From contig NZ_VOHC01000006.1 of the NCBI RefSeq assembly GCF_007859275.1, positions 1-64,000 on the forward strand: 64,000 nt of DNA, in the 5' to 3' direction. This document shows, in pieces, positions 1 through 8,822 of the stretch. This stretch comes from Planomicrobium sp. CPCC 101079 (GTDB lineage: Bacteria > Bacillota > Bacilli > Bacillales_A > Planococcaceae). The notes under the pieces were generated by a model. That model did not search any database. It was not told the DNA's origin and was given only the letters and a program-made list of their open reading frames with translations. Each line of letters begins with the position of its first letter. Positions within the stretch are counted from its first letter, which is position 1. The position numbers and the translations under genes are program-made.

Positions 1-40
1 CTGGATAGAATCGCTTGGTTGATCCCTTTTTTGAACCCAT
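1..40 (-). CDS. Possible 5' end of a leftward gene (partial)
   Basis: An ATG on the minus strand at 40 is preceded by a perfect GGAGGTG ribosome site (50-56, 9-nt spacing) and stays open for 13 codons to the window edge. The residues (MGSKKGSTKRFYP) are not recognised. The ribosome site lies inside the hairpin at 45-99, so the arrangement may be accidental. Only the neighbouring sequence to the left could confirm a gene. Confidence 0.3.
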   Translation of the reverse strand, partial: MGSKKGSTKRFYP

Positions 41-44
41 ACAG

Positions 45-99
45 AAAAACACCTCCAATTTGTCGTGGATAACTACATACGACGATGGCGGTGTTTTTT
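45..99 (-). terminator. Hairpin terminator after the iron transporter operon
   Basis: AAAAACACC pairs with GGTGTTTTT and an inner CGTCGT/ACGACGA helix extends the stem. On the minus strand it lies 50 bases after the last permease gene and ends in a T run, so it probably ends that operon. It is also close to symmetric and could act on plus-strand transcripts. Confidence 0.6.
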
Positions 100-146
100 C
101 CTTGTCTCATTTTATTGGGTCACTCTATGAAGTCTCAAGCGGTTTT

Positions 147-1154
147 TTATTTCTTCAACAATAAATACATAAAGTAAGGCGCTCCGATTAAAGCTACCAT
201 TATGCCAGCGGGCAATCCGCTTGGTTCCAGCAAATTCCGGCCGACGGTATCGGCGAACAAGAGGAGCCAACCGCCTATTAAGATAGCAAGCGGCAAAAAC
301 AACTGATTGCGCGGGCCGACCAGCGCTTTGGCAATATGCGGAGCCATCAAGCCGACAAAGGCAATGCCGCCCGTCACCGATACGGCGGAAGCAGCAAGAG
401 CGACGGCTGTCACCAGCAGGACCGACCGTTCTTTTTCAATCGACACGCCGATGCCAATCGCAACGGGCTCACTCAAGGCGAGCATATTCAAACGATGCGC
501 TTTGTATAACGTAAATGGGATCAACAAAACGAGCCAAGGCAAAATTGCCCAGATAAAGGGCCAGTCTGCACCCCAAATATTGCCCGCCAGCCAATTGGCG
601 ATAAAATCGACTTTCTCCTCTTCAGCAGAAGAAATCAGGACAATCATGATGCCTGACAATGCCATTGAAAATCCGATGCCGACCAATACAAGGCGAATTG
701 GCTGAAGCCCTGTCTGGCGGTTATAGGAAAAGACATAAATGAACAGCGCCGTCAAAAGTGCACCGGCAAATGCCACAATAGGCAGCAAATAGACAAACGA
801 GCCTGCTTGAACCGGCACGAAAAGAAAGAACACTGCGATGGCCACGCCAGCACCTGAATTGATGCCGATAATTCCCGGATCTGCCAGATCATTGCGTGTC
901 ACTCCTTGCAAAATCGCACCGGACAGCGCGAGAGCCATCCCCGCCAACAACGTAATGATAATCCGTGGAAGCCGGACTGAAAAGAGGACAAAATCTTCTT
1001 TAAAAGTTCCTTTGCCAAGAAAAGCCGGTATCAGCCGGTCGTATGAAAGGGAAGAATAGCCTAACCCGAGGCTCGTGATACCGGTAGCGGCAATCAAAGC
1101 AAGCAGCAAGAAAAACAGTATTTTTTGTTTTTTGAGCAAAGCAGGCTGGATCAT
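147..1154 (-). CDS. FecCD-family siderophore ABC transporter permease (second subunit)
   Basis: Integral membrane permease of 335 residues, the normal size for the FecCD/BtuC family that passes ferric-siderophore complexes through the cytoplasmic membrane. It is hydrophobic throughout, and the family signature SGAILQGVTRNDLADPGIIG lies near residues 80-100, followed by the conserved GLMAPHIAKALVGP loop near residue 270. It is the last gene of a four-gene minus-strand operon (ATPase, lipoprotein, permease, permease) and its ATG overlaps the stop of the preceding permease by 4 nt, indicating translational coupling. Family and role are clear; the siderophore is not. B. subtilis YfhA and FeuC are the natural comparison. 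Confidence 0.92.
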   Translation of the reverse strand: MIQPALLKKQKILFFLLLALIAATGITSLGLGYSSLSYDRLIPAFLGKGTFKEDFVLFSVRLPRIIITLLAGMALALSGAILQGVTRNDLADPGIIGINSGAGVAIAVFFLFVPVQAGSFVYLLPIVAFAGALLTALFIYVFSYNRQTGLQPIRLVLVGIGFSMALSGIMIVLISSAEEEKVDFIANWLAGNIWGADWPFIWAILPWLVLLIPFTLYKAHRLNMLALSEPVAIGIGVSIEKERSVLLVTAVALAASAVSVTGGIAFVGLMAPHIAKALVGPRNQLFLPLAILIGGWLLLFADTVGRNLLEPSGLPAGIMVALIGAPYFMYLLLKK

Positions 1155-2152
1155 GAGAAAGCCCTCCCTCCTTGCCGAACAATTAACAAGAAAAAGGGCA
1201 AGCCGAGCATAGCCACGATTGCGGCAACTGGTGTCTCAAAAGGAGCATTAATGGTTCTTCCGAGCAAATCGGCGACCAGCATGAAACTCGCTCCAGTGAT
1301 TGCGGACATGGGGATGATCCGCCGATAGTCTGTCCCGACAATTGAACGGACTACATGCGGCACCATCAATCCAAGAAAAGCCATATTGCCGGCTAAGGCG
1401 ACCGCAGCGCCGGCAAGGACTGTGATTGCCACAAACAGCAAGGCTTTGATTTGCGCTGTTTTTTGGCCAAGCCCGATTGCGGCCTCTTCGTTCAAGCTGA
1501 GAATGGTCAGCTGCCTTGATAATCCCAAAGCCACAATAAGGCCAAGCCCAATGAAAGGAACTACAATCTGGAGCTGACCCCAAGAGGTGCCAATCAACCC
1601 TCCGGCTGTCCACATCGAGACGCTTTTGGAAAGGTTGAAGTAGAGCCCGATTCCTTCTGCAAGAGCAGCTAGAAAAGCGGACACTGCCGCGCCTGCCAAA
1701 ACGATGCGGAGCGGGGAGAAACCGCCGCGCTTCGCCGCCCCAAGCCCGAAAACCATGGCTGCGCCGAGCGCCGCCCCTAAAAAGCAGGCAATCATGATCC
1801 CGAAGTAATTGGCAGCGGGGATAAAAGCAAGTGTCAGCGCGAGTCCGGCATTAGCTCCGGCGGTCAGTCCGAGAAGGCCGGGATCTGCCAAGGGATTGCG
1901 TGTTAATCCCTGCATCATTGCTCCAGAAACCGCAAGTGCAGCGCCAACAACAATCGCCGCCACTTCACGGGGCAGACGGATTTCCCGGATGACAGCGATG
2001 CTGTCAGTTGAGAGCGTGGAAAACAAAGCCAGCCAGACATCTTTTAAACCAATGTCTGCAGCCCCCCAGGCGATAGAAGCCAAAAACACCAGGAAGAAGA
2101 CCAGAATGCTTAATCCGAATTTAAGAAAGAATGGAGTTTTATTGAACATCAA
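1151..2152 (-). CDS. FecCD-family siderophore ABC transporter permease (first subunit)
   Basis: 333-residue permease, paralogue of the next gene. Residues about 75-95 carry the signature SGAMMQGLTRNPLADPGLLG, and GLMVPHVVRSIVG near residue 270 corresponds to the coupling region that contacts the ATPase. Multiple hydrophobic segments fit about nine to ten transmembrane helices. The two permeases should form the heterodimeric channel of the transporter. The gene lies 63 nt after the substrate-binding lipoprotein and overlaps the following permease by ATGA. It resembles YfiZ and FeuB of Bacillus. Expression should follow the Fur-controlled promoter at about 3.97 kb. Confidence 0.92.
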   Translation of the reverse strand: MMFNKTPFFLKFGLSILVFFLVFLASIAWGAADIGLKDVWLALFSTLSTDSIAVIREIRLPREVAAIVVGAALAVSGAMMQGLTRNPLADPGLLGLTAGANAGLALTLAFIPAANYFGIMIACFLGAALGAAMVFGLGAAKRGGFSPLRIVLAGAAVSAFLAALAEGIGLYFNLSKSVSMWTAGGLIGTSWGQLQIVVPFIGLGLIVALGLSRQLTILSLNEEAAIGLGQKTAQIKALLFVAITVLAGAAVALAGNMAFLGLMVPHVVRSIVGTDYRRIIPMSAITGASFMLVADLLGRTINAPFETPVAAIVAMLGLPFFLLIVRQGGRAFS

Positions 2153-2215
2153 GCATCATCATTTCTATCAGAGAATTAAAAGGGAATCCATCTAACAGCA
2201 TTCCTCTTTGTGGGC

Positions 2216-3136
2216 TTACTTGTTTAAAAAATGATTGGTAAAAAATTCTAATTGGTATTCCAGTGAAATCGGATCGTTAAAATAAAATTCTTTTGCGTTC
2301 GCTTCAAACACATGGCCATTTTGGGCTGCTTCTGTATTTTTGTACAGGTCAGTTTCCTGGAACGAATTATCCTGTTCGCTGTCTTTGCTGAAAATCACGT
2401 AATCTCCCATATAATCGGGAAGAACTTCTTGAGACAAAGCATAATAGCCATCTTTCAAAGCCATTTCTTCAACTTTTTGCGGCATTTTCAATTTCATTTC
2501 CTGATAAAGGATTTCGGTTCCGCGTCCCCAGTTATCGCCAAAAACATAAATTTGCTTCTCGAAGTTCTCGATAACGGAAACGGTAGCTTCTTCCCCGATT
2601 TCAGCTCGAATTTCCTCTCCGGCTTCTTGTGCACGGCTTTGGAAATCTTCAATCCATGTTTGTGCTTCAGTTTCTTTGTTCAGCAGTTTGCCAATCTCTA
2701 AGTGTTGGGACAAGTAATCTAGTTTTCCATACGTAAACGTTACGGTAGGTGCAATTTCATTCAACTTGTCGATATTGTTGATGGTCGATCCGCCAATGAT
2801 CAAATCCGGCTCTAATTCAATGATTTTTTCCAAGTCAGTGTCTGCTACTTCTTCGACATTTGCCAATTCTTCCTTGAAGCGCGGGTTGTTTTTTGCCCAA
2901 GAATCCACTCCGACTAATGGGACATCAAGTGCCAGTACATCTCCTGTATAACTGGATAACACAACAACGCGTTGTGGATCGGCTGGGACTTCGACAGGCC
3001 CGGTTTCAGATTCGTATGTGATAGTATCGGATTTGACTGCTGCATCTTCAGCTTCAGCCTCTGTTCCTGTTGAACTGCTGCAAGCCGTGAGCAATAAGAT
3101 AACGAGTAATAGTAAAGGCAATATGTATTTTTTCAT
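2216..3136 (-). CDS. Iron-siderophore ABC transporter substrate-binding lipoprotein
   Basis: 306-residue extracellular solute-binding lipoprotein. The N-terminus is a type II signal peptide: MKKY, a leucine-rich core, then the lipobox LTAC with Cys19 as the lipidated residue, followed by a Ser- and acid-rich linker. The mature part has the FhuD/FeuA-like helical-backbone layout (VPADPQRVVVLSSYTGDVL near 55, LEPDLIIGGSTI near 110). It should capture ferric siderophore outside the membrane and deliver it to the two permeases. The start has an AAGGAG site. It sits 4 nt downstream of the ATPase gene. The ligand cannot be deduced from sequence alone. Confidence 0.9.
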   Translation of the reverse strand: MKKYILPLLLLVILLLTACSSSTGTEAEAEDAAVKSDTITYESETGPVEVPADPQRVVVLSSYTGDVLALDVPLVGVDSWAKNNPRFKEELANVEEVADTDLEKIIELEPDLIIGGSTINNIDKLNEIAPTVTFTYGKLDYLSQHLEIGKLLNKETEAQTWIEDFQSRAQEAGEEIRAEIGEEATVSVIENFEKQIYVFGDNWGRGTEILYQEMKLKMPQKVEEMALKDGYYALSQEVLPDYMGDYVIFSKDSEQDNSFQETDLYKNTEAAQNGHVFEANAKEFYFNDPISLEYQLEFFTNHFLNK

Positions 3137-3140
3137 ATGA

Positions 3141-3932
3141 TTACGCTCCTTTGATTAAGTTATAAGTGATGCACATTGGTTTATTGGTTCTTGGGTCCAG
3201 TCCGATTTCCGCATCGATCCGGAACACTTTTTTTAGTACGGGCTGGGTAATGACTTCGTGGCATGTGCCGGATTTGACGATGGCTCCGTCTTTCATCGCG
3301 ATAATGTGGTCCGCGAACCTTGCGGCTTGGTTCAAATCGTGGAGCACCATGATGATGGTCCGTTCTTGTTCTTTATTCAATTTTTGCAAGAGCTCCAATA
3401 TTTCCAGTTGATGGGCCATATCCAAATAAGTGGTCGGTTCATCTAAAAAGATCATGTCGGTTTCCTGTGCCAATGCCATGGCGATCCAAACACGCTGTCG
3501 TTGCCCCCCAGATAAAGCGTCGACAGGATGGTACTTGAAAAATTGCGTACCTGTTACATCCAAAGCCCAGTTAATGATGTCGTGATCTTTTTTAGTAAGA
3601 CGGCCAAACCCTTTCTGGTAGGGAAAACGTCCGTAAGAAACCAATTCACCGACTGTCAATCCGTTTGCGCTTTCCGGCGTTTGAGGAAGTATCGCCATCT
3701 TCTTTGCAAGTGATTTCGTACTTTCTTGAGCAATATTGCTGCCATCCAAGACAACGGATCCGGAATGCTGGGAGATGATGCGCGTAATCGCTTTTAAGAG
3801 TGTCGACTTCCCGCAGCCGTTTGAACCAATGATGGTTGTGATTTGCTTGTCCGGAATTTCGACGCTTAAATCTTTAACAATCAATCGTTCGCCATAGCCA
3901 ACATTCAACTCTTCAGTAAAGAGGCGTACCAT
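3141..3932 (-). CDS. Siderophore ABC transporter ATP-binding protein (FecE/FhuC/YusV type)
   Basis: ATPase of about 263 residues that energises iron-siderophore uptake. Visible motifs in order: Walker A GSNGCGKST (residues 36-44), Q-loop LPQTPES, signature LSGGQRQRVWIAMAL, Walker B DMIFLDEPT and the H-loop histidine in VLHDLNQ. I chose the ATG at 3932 because AAAGGAG lies 8 nt upstream; a TTG two codons earlier is too close to that site. First gene of the operon, directly downstream of two Fur-box-like palindromes, so low-iron induction is expected. In B. subtilis a single ATPase, YusV, can serve several such systems; here it is linked to its partners. Confidence 0.93.
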   Translation of the reverse strand: MVRLFTEELNVGYGERLIVKDLSVEIPDKQITTIIGSNGCGKSTLLKAITRIISQHSGSVVLDGSNIAQESTKSLAKKMAILPQTPESANGLTVGELVSYGRFPYQKGFGRLTKKDHDIINWALDVTGTQFFKYHPVDALSGGQRQRVWIAMALAQETDMIFLDEPTTYLDMAHQLEILELLQKLNKEQERTIIMVLHDLNQAARFADHIIAMKDGAIVKSGTCHEVITQPVLKKVFRIDAEIGLDPRTNKPMCITYNLIKGA

Positions 3933-3969
3933 CAGCAAAACTCCTTTCTAAAATATTTATAAGATTAAT

Positions 3970-3984
3970 TGATAATGATTATCA
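3970..3984. promoter_or_regulatory. Fur box (perfect 7-1-7 palindrome)
   Basis: TGATAATGATTATCA is a perfect TGATAAT-N-ATTATCA palindrome, the classical Bacillus Fur operator. It lies between the divergent ATPase gene (starts at 3932) and the ferredoxin-NADP reductase gene (starts at 4057), 38 nt upstream of the ATPase start, so Fe-Fur should repress at least the transporter operon. Confidence 0.9.
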
Positions 3985-4015
3985 TTTTCGTTACAATCAA
4001 TACTATAAGTGATAT

Positions 4016-4030
4016 TGAGAATCATTGTCA
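4016..4030. promoter_or_regulatory. Second Fur-like box
   Basis: TGAGAATCATTGTCA matches the 7-1-7 Fur palindrome with two mismatches. It lies 27 nt before the reductase ATG and 46 bp (centre to centre) from the perfect box, so each divergent gene seems to have its own operator. Likely, but untested. Confidence 0.7.
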
Positions 4031-4056
4031 ATAGATATTAAAAGGGGTGCTAAAAA

Positions 4057-5106
4057 ATGACCAGACCAGAAGTGATGGATGTAACAATTATTGGCGGAGG
4101 GCCGGCAGGGCTTTATTCAGCTTTTTACAGCGGCTTGCGTGAGATGACAACCAAGCTGATCGAATACCAGCCGCAGCTTGGAGGAAAGCTACATGTATAT
4201 CCCGAAAAAATGATTTGGGATGTGGGAGGCCAAACGCCGGCCCCAGGTGCTAAACTGATTGAGCAACTGGTGGAGCAGGGACTGACATTCAACCCAGAAG
4301 TAGTTCTCAATGAGAAAGTGGAAACGATCAGCCAAAATGAGGAAGGGCTGTTTGAACTTGCAGGTTCATCTGGCCGGATCCATGTATCAAAAACAGTCAT
4401 TGTCGCTGTCGGCGGAGGAATTCTCAATCCGCAAAAGCTGGAAATTGAAGGGGCAGACCGCTTTGAAGTGGCCAATTTAAATTACACAGTTAAATCTTTG
4501 GGACGTTTTAAAGATAAGGCGGTTTTGATATCAGGGGGCGGGAATTCGGCGATTGACTGGGCAAACGAACTTGAACCGATTGCCAAACAAGTTTATATTA
4601 CATACCGAAAAGGAGAGCTGGCGGGGCATGAAGCGCAAGTGAAACAGCTGATGAACAGCTCGGTACACTGTTTCTTGAATTCTACAATCACGAAGCTAGT
4701 CGCTTCCAATGAGCGTGATGCTATCGAATTTGTTGAACTGACACACGGAGAGAGTCATGAAACGACCCTTTTGCCAATCGATGAAGTGATCATTAACCAT
4801 GGATATGAAAGGGATATTACTTTGTTGGAAGAAAGCAACCTGGCAATCGACATTGCAGACGGCTATTATATCGCCGGCAATGCTACTAGCGAATCATCGG
4901 TTCCCGGGCTTTTTGCGGCAGGGGATATCTTGCAGCATCCCGGAAAACTGAATTTGATAGCTGGCACATTCCAGGATGCGGCCAATGCGGTCAACAAAGC
5001 GAAGCAATTCATCCAGCCGGACGCTTATGGAGTCGCGATGGTGTCGTCACATAACGATATTTTCAAAAAGCGCAATCAGGAATTAGTAAAACAGCTGCTG
5101 CGCTAA
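4057..5106 (+). CDS. Ferredoxin/flavodoxin-NADP+ reductase (YumC/YcgT type)
   Basis: 349-residue thioredoxin-reductase-like FAD protein. It has the FAD-binding GGGPAG (12-17), a second nucleotide fold GGGNSAID near residue 166, and the C-terminal FAD contact GLFAAGDI followed by LIAGTFQDAANA. There is no CxxC redox pair, which separates it from true thioredoxin reductase and matches bacterial-type ferredoxin-NADP reductases of Bacillus. It is divergent from the iron uptake operon with Fur boxes between. By inference it supplies electrons for reductive iron release from siderophores, or generally for ferredoxin/flavodoxin under iron limitation. RBS AAAGGGG 8 nt before the ATG. Slightly longer than B. 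subtilis YumC/YcgT. Confidence 0.88.
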   Translation: MTRPEVMDVTIIGGGPAGLYSAFYSGLREMTTKLIEYQPQLGGKLHVYPEKMIWDVGGQTPAPGAKLIEQLVEQGLTFNPEVVLNEKVETISQNEEGLFELAGSSGRIHVSKTVIVAVGGGILNPQKLEIEGADRFEVANLNYTVKSLGRFKDKAVLISGGGNSAIDWANELEPIAKQVYITYRKGELAGHEAQVKQLMNSSVHCFLNSTITKLVASNERDAIEFVELTHGESHETTLLPIDEVIINHGYERDITLLEESNLAIDIADGYYIAGNATSESSVPGLFAAGDILQHPGKLNLIAGTFQDAANAVNKAKQFIQPDAYGVAMVSSHNDIFKKRNQELVKQLLR

Positions 5107-5116
5107 GAATAAAAAG

Positions 5117-5148
5117 AAGGGCATCTTCGCTATGGAAGATGCCCTTTT
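5117..5148. terminator. Bidirectional terminator
   Basis: AAGGGCATCTTC and GAAGATGCCCTT form a 12-bp stem with a 6-nt loop, flanked by an A run on the left and a T run on the right. It serves the reductase gene (plus) and the convergent MFS gene (minus). Confidence 0.85.
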
Positions 5149-5153
5149 GGTAT

Positions 5154-6353
5154 CTATGAAACCGTGGCTGCTGCGCTTTTTGCAAGTTTTTTTCTGCCAT
5201 GCAGGAAATAATACAAAGCGGAAGTCGCCAAAGCAAAAATGCTGAGGATGACATACATGGAACGGAAGCCGGTTACTGGGATAATGAATCCAAGTATGTA
5301 AGGACCAAAGCCGATTCCAATATCTAAAAAAATGAAAAAGGTCGATGTGGCAAGTCCCATTCGATGCGGCGGCGTCAGTTTAACGGCGATAGCCTGCGTA
5401 CAGGATTGCATATTGCCAAACCCGAGACCGATGAGGGCGGCGGATAAGAGTAGCGTAGCGGAAGTGTTTGCTGCACTCAAAAGCAAGAGTCCGGCCGCCA
5501 AAAGCAAGAAAGCGGGATACATAACGAAATTGGCCCCTTTAGAATCCAGTAGGCGGCCGGTAATCGGGCGGGAAAGCAATACGGATATTGCATAGACAAG
5601 AAAGAAAAAGCTTGCTGCTTCAACCAAATTGATTTCACTGGCATAAAAGTTGATAAATGATAAGATACTTGAATAACAAAATGCGATTGCCAAAGTGATA
5701 ATGGCGATTGGTACAGCTTTCGGCTCTATGAATTGGGACAGTTTGACGCCTTTTGCATCCTCGCTGGCTGCCGGCCGAATCAACAATGGCGCTTTAACAA
5801 AAAAAGCCACTGCTAAACTGAAAAGCCCTAAAATCAAACACAGAGCAAAAATCATTTGGAAACTGGAATTCTGGCTCATATAAATACCGATAAAAGGGCC
5901 AATAGCAGTCGATAATGTGGTACTCATGCTAAAATAGCCAATTCCTTCCCCTTTTCGCGAATCCGGTATAATCTGGGCTACAATCGTTCCACAGGCAGTG
6001 ACCGCAATTCCTAAGGTGAACCCGTTAACAAAGCGGGTAATGAGTAGAAATAATAGACCGAAATCGACAAAATATAAAAGCGTTGTCAACGTAAATAAAA
6101 TGAGTCCTGCCATCAATGTTCTTTTAGTGCCGATTCGATCAATTTCCCTTCCAATAATTATTCTTCCGATCAAGGTTCCAATGATGGAAATGCCAGCCGC
6201 CAAACCAGCTTGGCTCGTCGATGCATTATATTCATTGACGGCATAAATTCCAATGGTTACTATCAATAAATTAAAAATCAAGGTCAGGAAAAAGTTGACT
6301 CCGGAAACAACGATAAAATCTTTTGTCCATAATTTTGTATAGTTTTTATCCAC
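5154..6353 (-). CDS. MFS transporter
   Basis: 399-residue major facilitator with about 12 hydrophobic segments. The inter-helix motif GREIDRIGTKRTLMAG (about 68-83) is the MFS motif A between helices 2 and 3. The start is a GTG with AAGGAG about 11 nt upstream. The substrate cannot be read from sequence; similar Bacillus proteins are annotated only as drug or metabolite exporters. It sits tail-to-tail with the Fur-linked reductase and has no Fur box of its own, so a link to siderophore export is possible but unsupported. Confidence 0.8.
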   Translation of the reverse strand: MDKNYTKLWTKDFIVVSGVNFFLTLIFNLLIVTIGIYAVNEYNASTSQAGLAAGISIIGTLIGRIIIGREIDRIGTKRTLMAGLILFTLTTLLYFVDFGLLFLLITRFVNGFTLGIAVTACGTIVAQIIPDSRKGEGIGYFSMSTTLSTAIGPFIGIYMSQNSSFQMIFALCLILGLFSLAVAFFVKAPLLIRPAASEDAKGVKLSQFIEPKAVPIAIITLAIAFCYSSILSFINFYASEINLVEAASFFFLVYAISVLLSRPITGRLLDSKGANFVMYPAFLLLAAGLLLLSAANTSATLLLSAALIGLGFGNMQSCTQAIAVKLTPPHRMGLATSTFFIFLDIGIGFGPYILGFIIPVTGFRSMYVILSIFALATSALYYFLHGRKKLAKSAAATVS

Positions 6354-6568
6354 CTTTGATTGTTCTCCTTTTTCAGTCTTATTATTTCGTATTACTAATA
6401 ATTTTAGCTTACTGGCAGTATAAAAGAACAGTGTTTAAGAAGACGTTTGAAGAATAAGGGCGAAAGAAGTTTAGTAATAGAAAAGAATGGGAATTACCAA
6501 AAAGGATATGATACTTTGTACTTATTTTGTATAATGTAATAAGCAAATATAAAACTAAGAGGACAATC

Positions 6569-7825
6569 ATGACATCACAAACTAGAAGCGCCGATTTTCT
6601 GTCTGTATGCACTGAAAAAGAAAAGTTATTCAATGACTATTTGCTGGAGGAAAACATTCGTAAAAGCAGACTCTTCACTAAAATTGTCATGCTATTTGAA
6701 GTTATTTTGATTTGTATAAACATCTTTTCGAGCTATGTGGCTAATCAAAATATCCTAGTTAATTTTTACTTGTTCATGTATGTTTTTTTATTGGGCATGA
6801 GCATGTGCATGTTGTTATACATATCCCGGTTTGAAAAAAAAGAAACGCCAACTGAAAGGCAAATACTAAACTTCCGCAGGGGATTATCAGGATTTGTGAT
6901 TTTCTTTTTATCCTGGGGAGCAGCAGTGACTTTGGCTGACCAAAAAGAGTACGGGGATGTCATGGCTTTTGCAGTTAACTTTATGTGTGTATCAATCTTG
7001 TTTCATGCTTCAAACAAGAAGATTCTGCAGTTGTATGCGCTGCCTGTAGCGGTATTGGTTATCGGAATGCCATTTTTTCAATCGTCACAGTCTGTTTTAA
7101 TGGGGCATTATATCAACCTTTCCGTTTTTTTATTTTTTTGCTGGTTGGCCTCGCGGCTGCTTTATCAAAGCAATAAGGAAAGTTTCTATAACAAGTTGCT
7201 TTTGACTGCGATGAATGCACATTTGGCAAAAACACTCGAAAAAAACGAAGAAATAAATCAAGAGCTGGAAGCGGCGAATGCGCGGCTAAAGAAATTGACA
7301 TTAATGGATGAACTGACTAAAATTTCGAATCGCAGAGGGTTGGAGCAATACATCGAGAACGCTTTGCAAACGTTTAACGGCAGCCGGACTCTTTCTTTTC
7401 TTATGCTGGATATTGATGCTTTCAAGTTGTTTAATGACAATTACGGACATTTTGAAGGAGACAAAGTACTTCAACTAGTCGCTCAGCAGATAAACAGTTG
7501 CGTAGATTCCACAGATTGCCATGTTTCCCGCTTTGGAGGGGAAGAGTTCATCGTCGCTGTTTTTGATCGGAACCTACAAGAAGTGCTCGAGATTGCTGAA
7601 TGCATCCAAACTTCTCTGGCGGAAATTGGCATCCCCCATGAATTTTCCCCTATCGCAGACCATATAACGGTCAGTATCGGCATAGCCACAGGGGAAGTGG
7701 AAAATGAAGCCCAAATCGAAGCAGTAAAAGAACACGCCGATTTTGCGCTTTACGAAGCAAAATCGCAAGGGAAAAACCGGATCAATGCGAGCAAAGAGAT
7801 TCTTGCAGCTGAGCCCATGCATTAA
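6569..7825 (+). CDS. Membrane-bound diguanylate cyclase (GGDEF)
   Basis: 418-residue protein: N-terminal membrane sensor with about five to six helices (residues 40-200), a short coiled coil (ANARLKKL), then a C-terminal GGDEF domain from about residue 253. The active-site signature is RFGGEEF, an accepted active variant, and DELTKISNRRGLE marks the domain start. It should make c-di-GMP from two GTP. I see no RxxD inhibitory site ahead of GGEEF, so product inhibition is probably absent. The ATG at 6569 has AGAGG 6 nt upstream; an earlier in-frame ATG lacks a site. It is one of three GGDEF genes in the window. Confidence 0.88.
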   Translation: MTSQTRSADFLSVCTEKEKLFNDYLLEENIRKSRLFTKIVMLFEVILICINIFSSYVANQNILVNFYLFMYVFLLGMSMCMLLYISRFEKKETPTERQILNFRRGLSGFVIFFLSWGAAVTLADQKEYGDVMAFAVNFMCVSILFHASNKKILQLYALPVAVLVIGMPFFQSSQSVLMGHYINLSVFLFFCWLASRLLYQSNKESFYNKLLLTAMNAHLAKTLEKNEEINQELEAANARLKKLTLMDELTKISNRRGLEQYIENALQTFNGSRTLSFLMLDIDAFKLFNDNYGHFEGDKVLQLVAQQINSCVDSTDCHVSRFGGEEFIVAVFDRNLQEVLEIAECIQTSLAEIGIPHEFSPIADHITVSIGIATGEVENEAQIEAVKEHADFALYEAKSQGKNRINASKEILAAEPMH

Positions 7826-7831
7826 AGAAAA

Positions 7832-7865
7832 AACAGGCGCTTCCTTCAAACTGGAAGCGCCTGTT
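7832..7865. terminator. Bidirectional terminator
   Basis: A 13-bp stem, AACAGGCGCTTCC with GGAAGCGCCTGTT, with an 8-nt loop and an A run on the left. It lies between the convergent diguanylate cyclase and aldo-keto reductase genes. Confidence 0.8.
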
Positions 7866-7870
7866 GCCGT

Positions 7871-8713
7871 TTAAAAATCAAAGTTATCCGGATCGGCTCC
7901 ACAGCGGCGGTTTTGGTTCAAATCGAAAATGCGCTGCACTTCTTCATCTGATAATTCAAAATCGAAAATATCAGCGTTTTCAATAATGCGATGTTCTTTA
8001 ATCGATTTCGGTATGGTAATTACGCCATTTTGCAAGTCCCAGCGCAAAATTACTTGGGCAATCGATTTGTTATGAGTATCCGCAATTTCTTTCAGTACTG
8101 GCTGATCGAGCAGCTCTCCCGCCATAAGGGGTGACCATGCTTCCACTTGGATATTGTGTTCTTTGCAATAAGCATGGAGCTCAACCTGCGTTAAATACGG
8201 GTGGTACTCTATCTGGTTGACCATTGGAACAATTTCAGCATCTTGCAGGACGTCTTCAAGATGGTGAATTTGAAAATTGCTGACACCTATTGATTTGACA
8301 CGCCCCTCTTTGTAAAGTGTTTCAAGAGCTCTCCAGCCTTCTTTGTATTTGCCCGGCTTCGGCCAGTGAATAAGGTATAAATCCAAATAATCCAAACCGA
8401 GGCGTTCCAAGCTGGCATCATAGGCCGCTAAGGCATCGTCATAAGCCAGTTCGGAATTCCAGACCTTCGATGTGATAAATAAGTCTTCTCTCGATAATCC
8501 GGTTTCTTCCAACCCTTCGCGAATTCCTTGTCCGACTCCGACTTCGTTGCCGTAAATTGCAGCTGTATCGATGCTGCGGTACCCATGTTTGATGGCCCAC
8601 CGTACGGAATTTACCGCATCTGGGCCCTGTTCCACTCGAAATACGCCAAGACCGAACCAAGGCATTTCGACACCATTGTGCAACGTTGTTGTGTCTTGTA
8701 AACTTTTCACCAT
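7871..8713 (-). CDS. Aldo/keto reductase (glyoxal/methylglyoxal reductase type)
   Basis: 280-residue TIM-barrel NADPH-dependent reductase. The catalytic tetrad is visible: Asp49, Tyr54 (AAIYGNE), Lys83 (ITSKVWN) and His116 (LIHWPKP); signature SIGVSNFQIHHLED follows and IPKSIKEHRIIENA near the C-terminus binds NADPH. Size and sequence match B. subtilis YvgN/YtbE, which reduce methylglyoxal and other short aldehydes. RBS GGAGG 11 nt before the ATG. Monocistronic with a shared terminator. The aldehyde used in this organism is unknown. Confidence 0.88.
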   Translation of the reverse strand: MVKSLQDTTTLHNGVEMPWFGLGVFRVEQGPDAVNSVRWAIKHGYRSIDTAAIYGNEVGVGQGIREGLEETGLSREDLFITSKVWNSELAYDDALAAYDASLERLGLDYLDLYLIHWPKPGKYKEGWRALETLYKEGRVKSIGVSNFQIHHLEDVLQDAEIVPMVNQIEYHPYLTQVELHAYCKEHNIQVEAWSPLMAGELLDQPVLKEIADTHNKSIAQVILRWDLQNGVITIPKSIKEHRIIENADIFDFELSDEEVQRIFDLNQNRRCGADPDNFDF

Positions 8714-8822
8714 TTTTTGATAAGCCTCCTTGTGTTTGAAATAACATTGCAGCAGGCCATAAGATTATTGCACTCCTTTAAAGAAGCGCAATGATGCCTG
8801 CGGATTGGACAGTGAAATGAGT

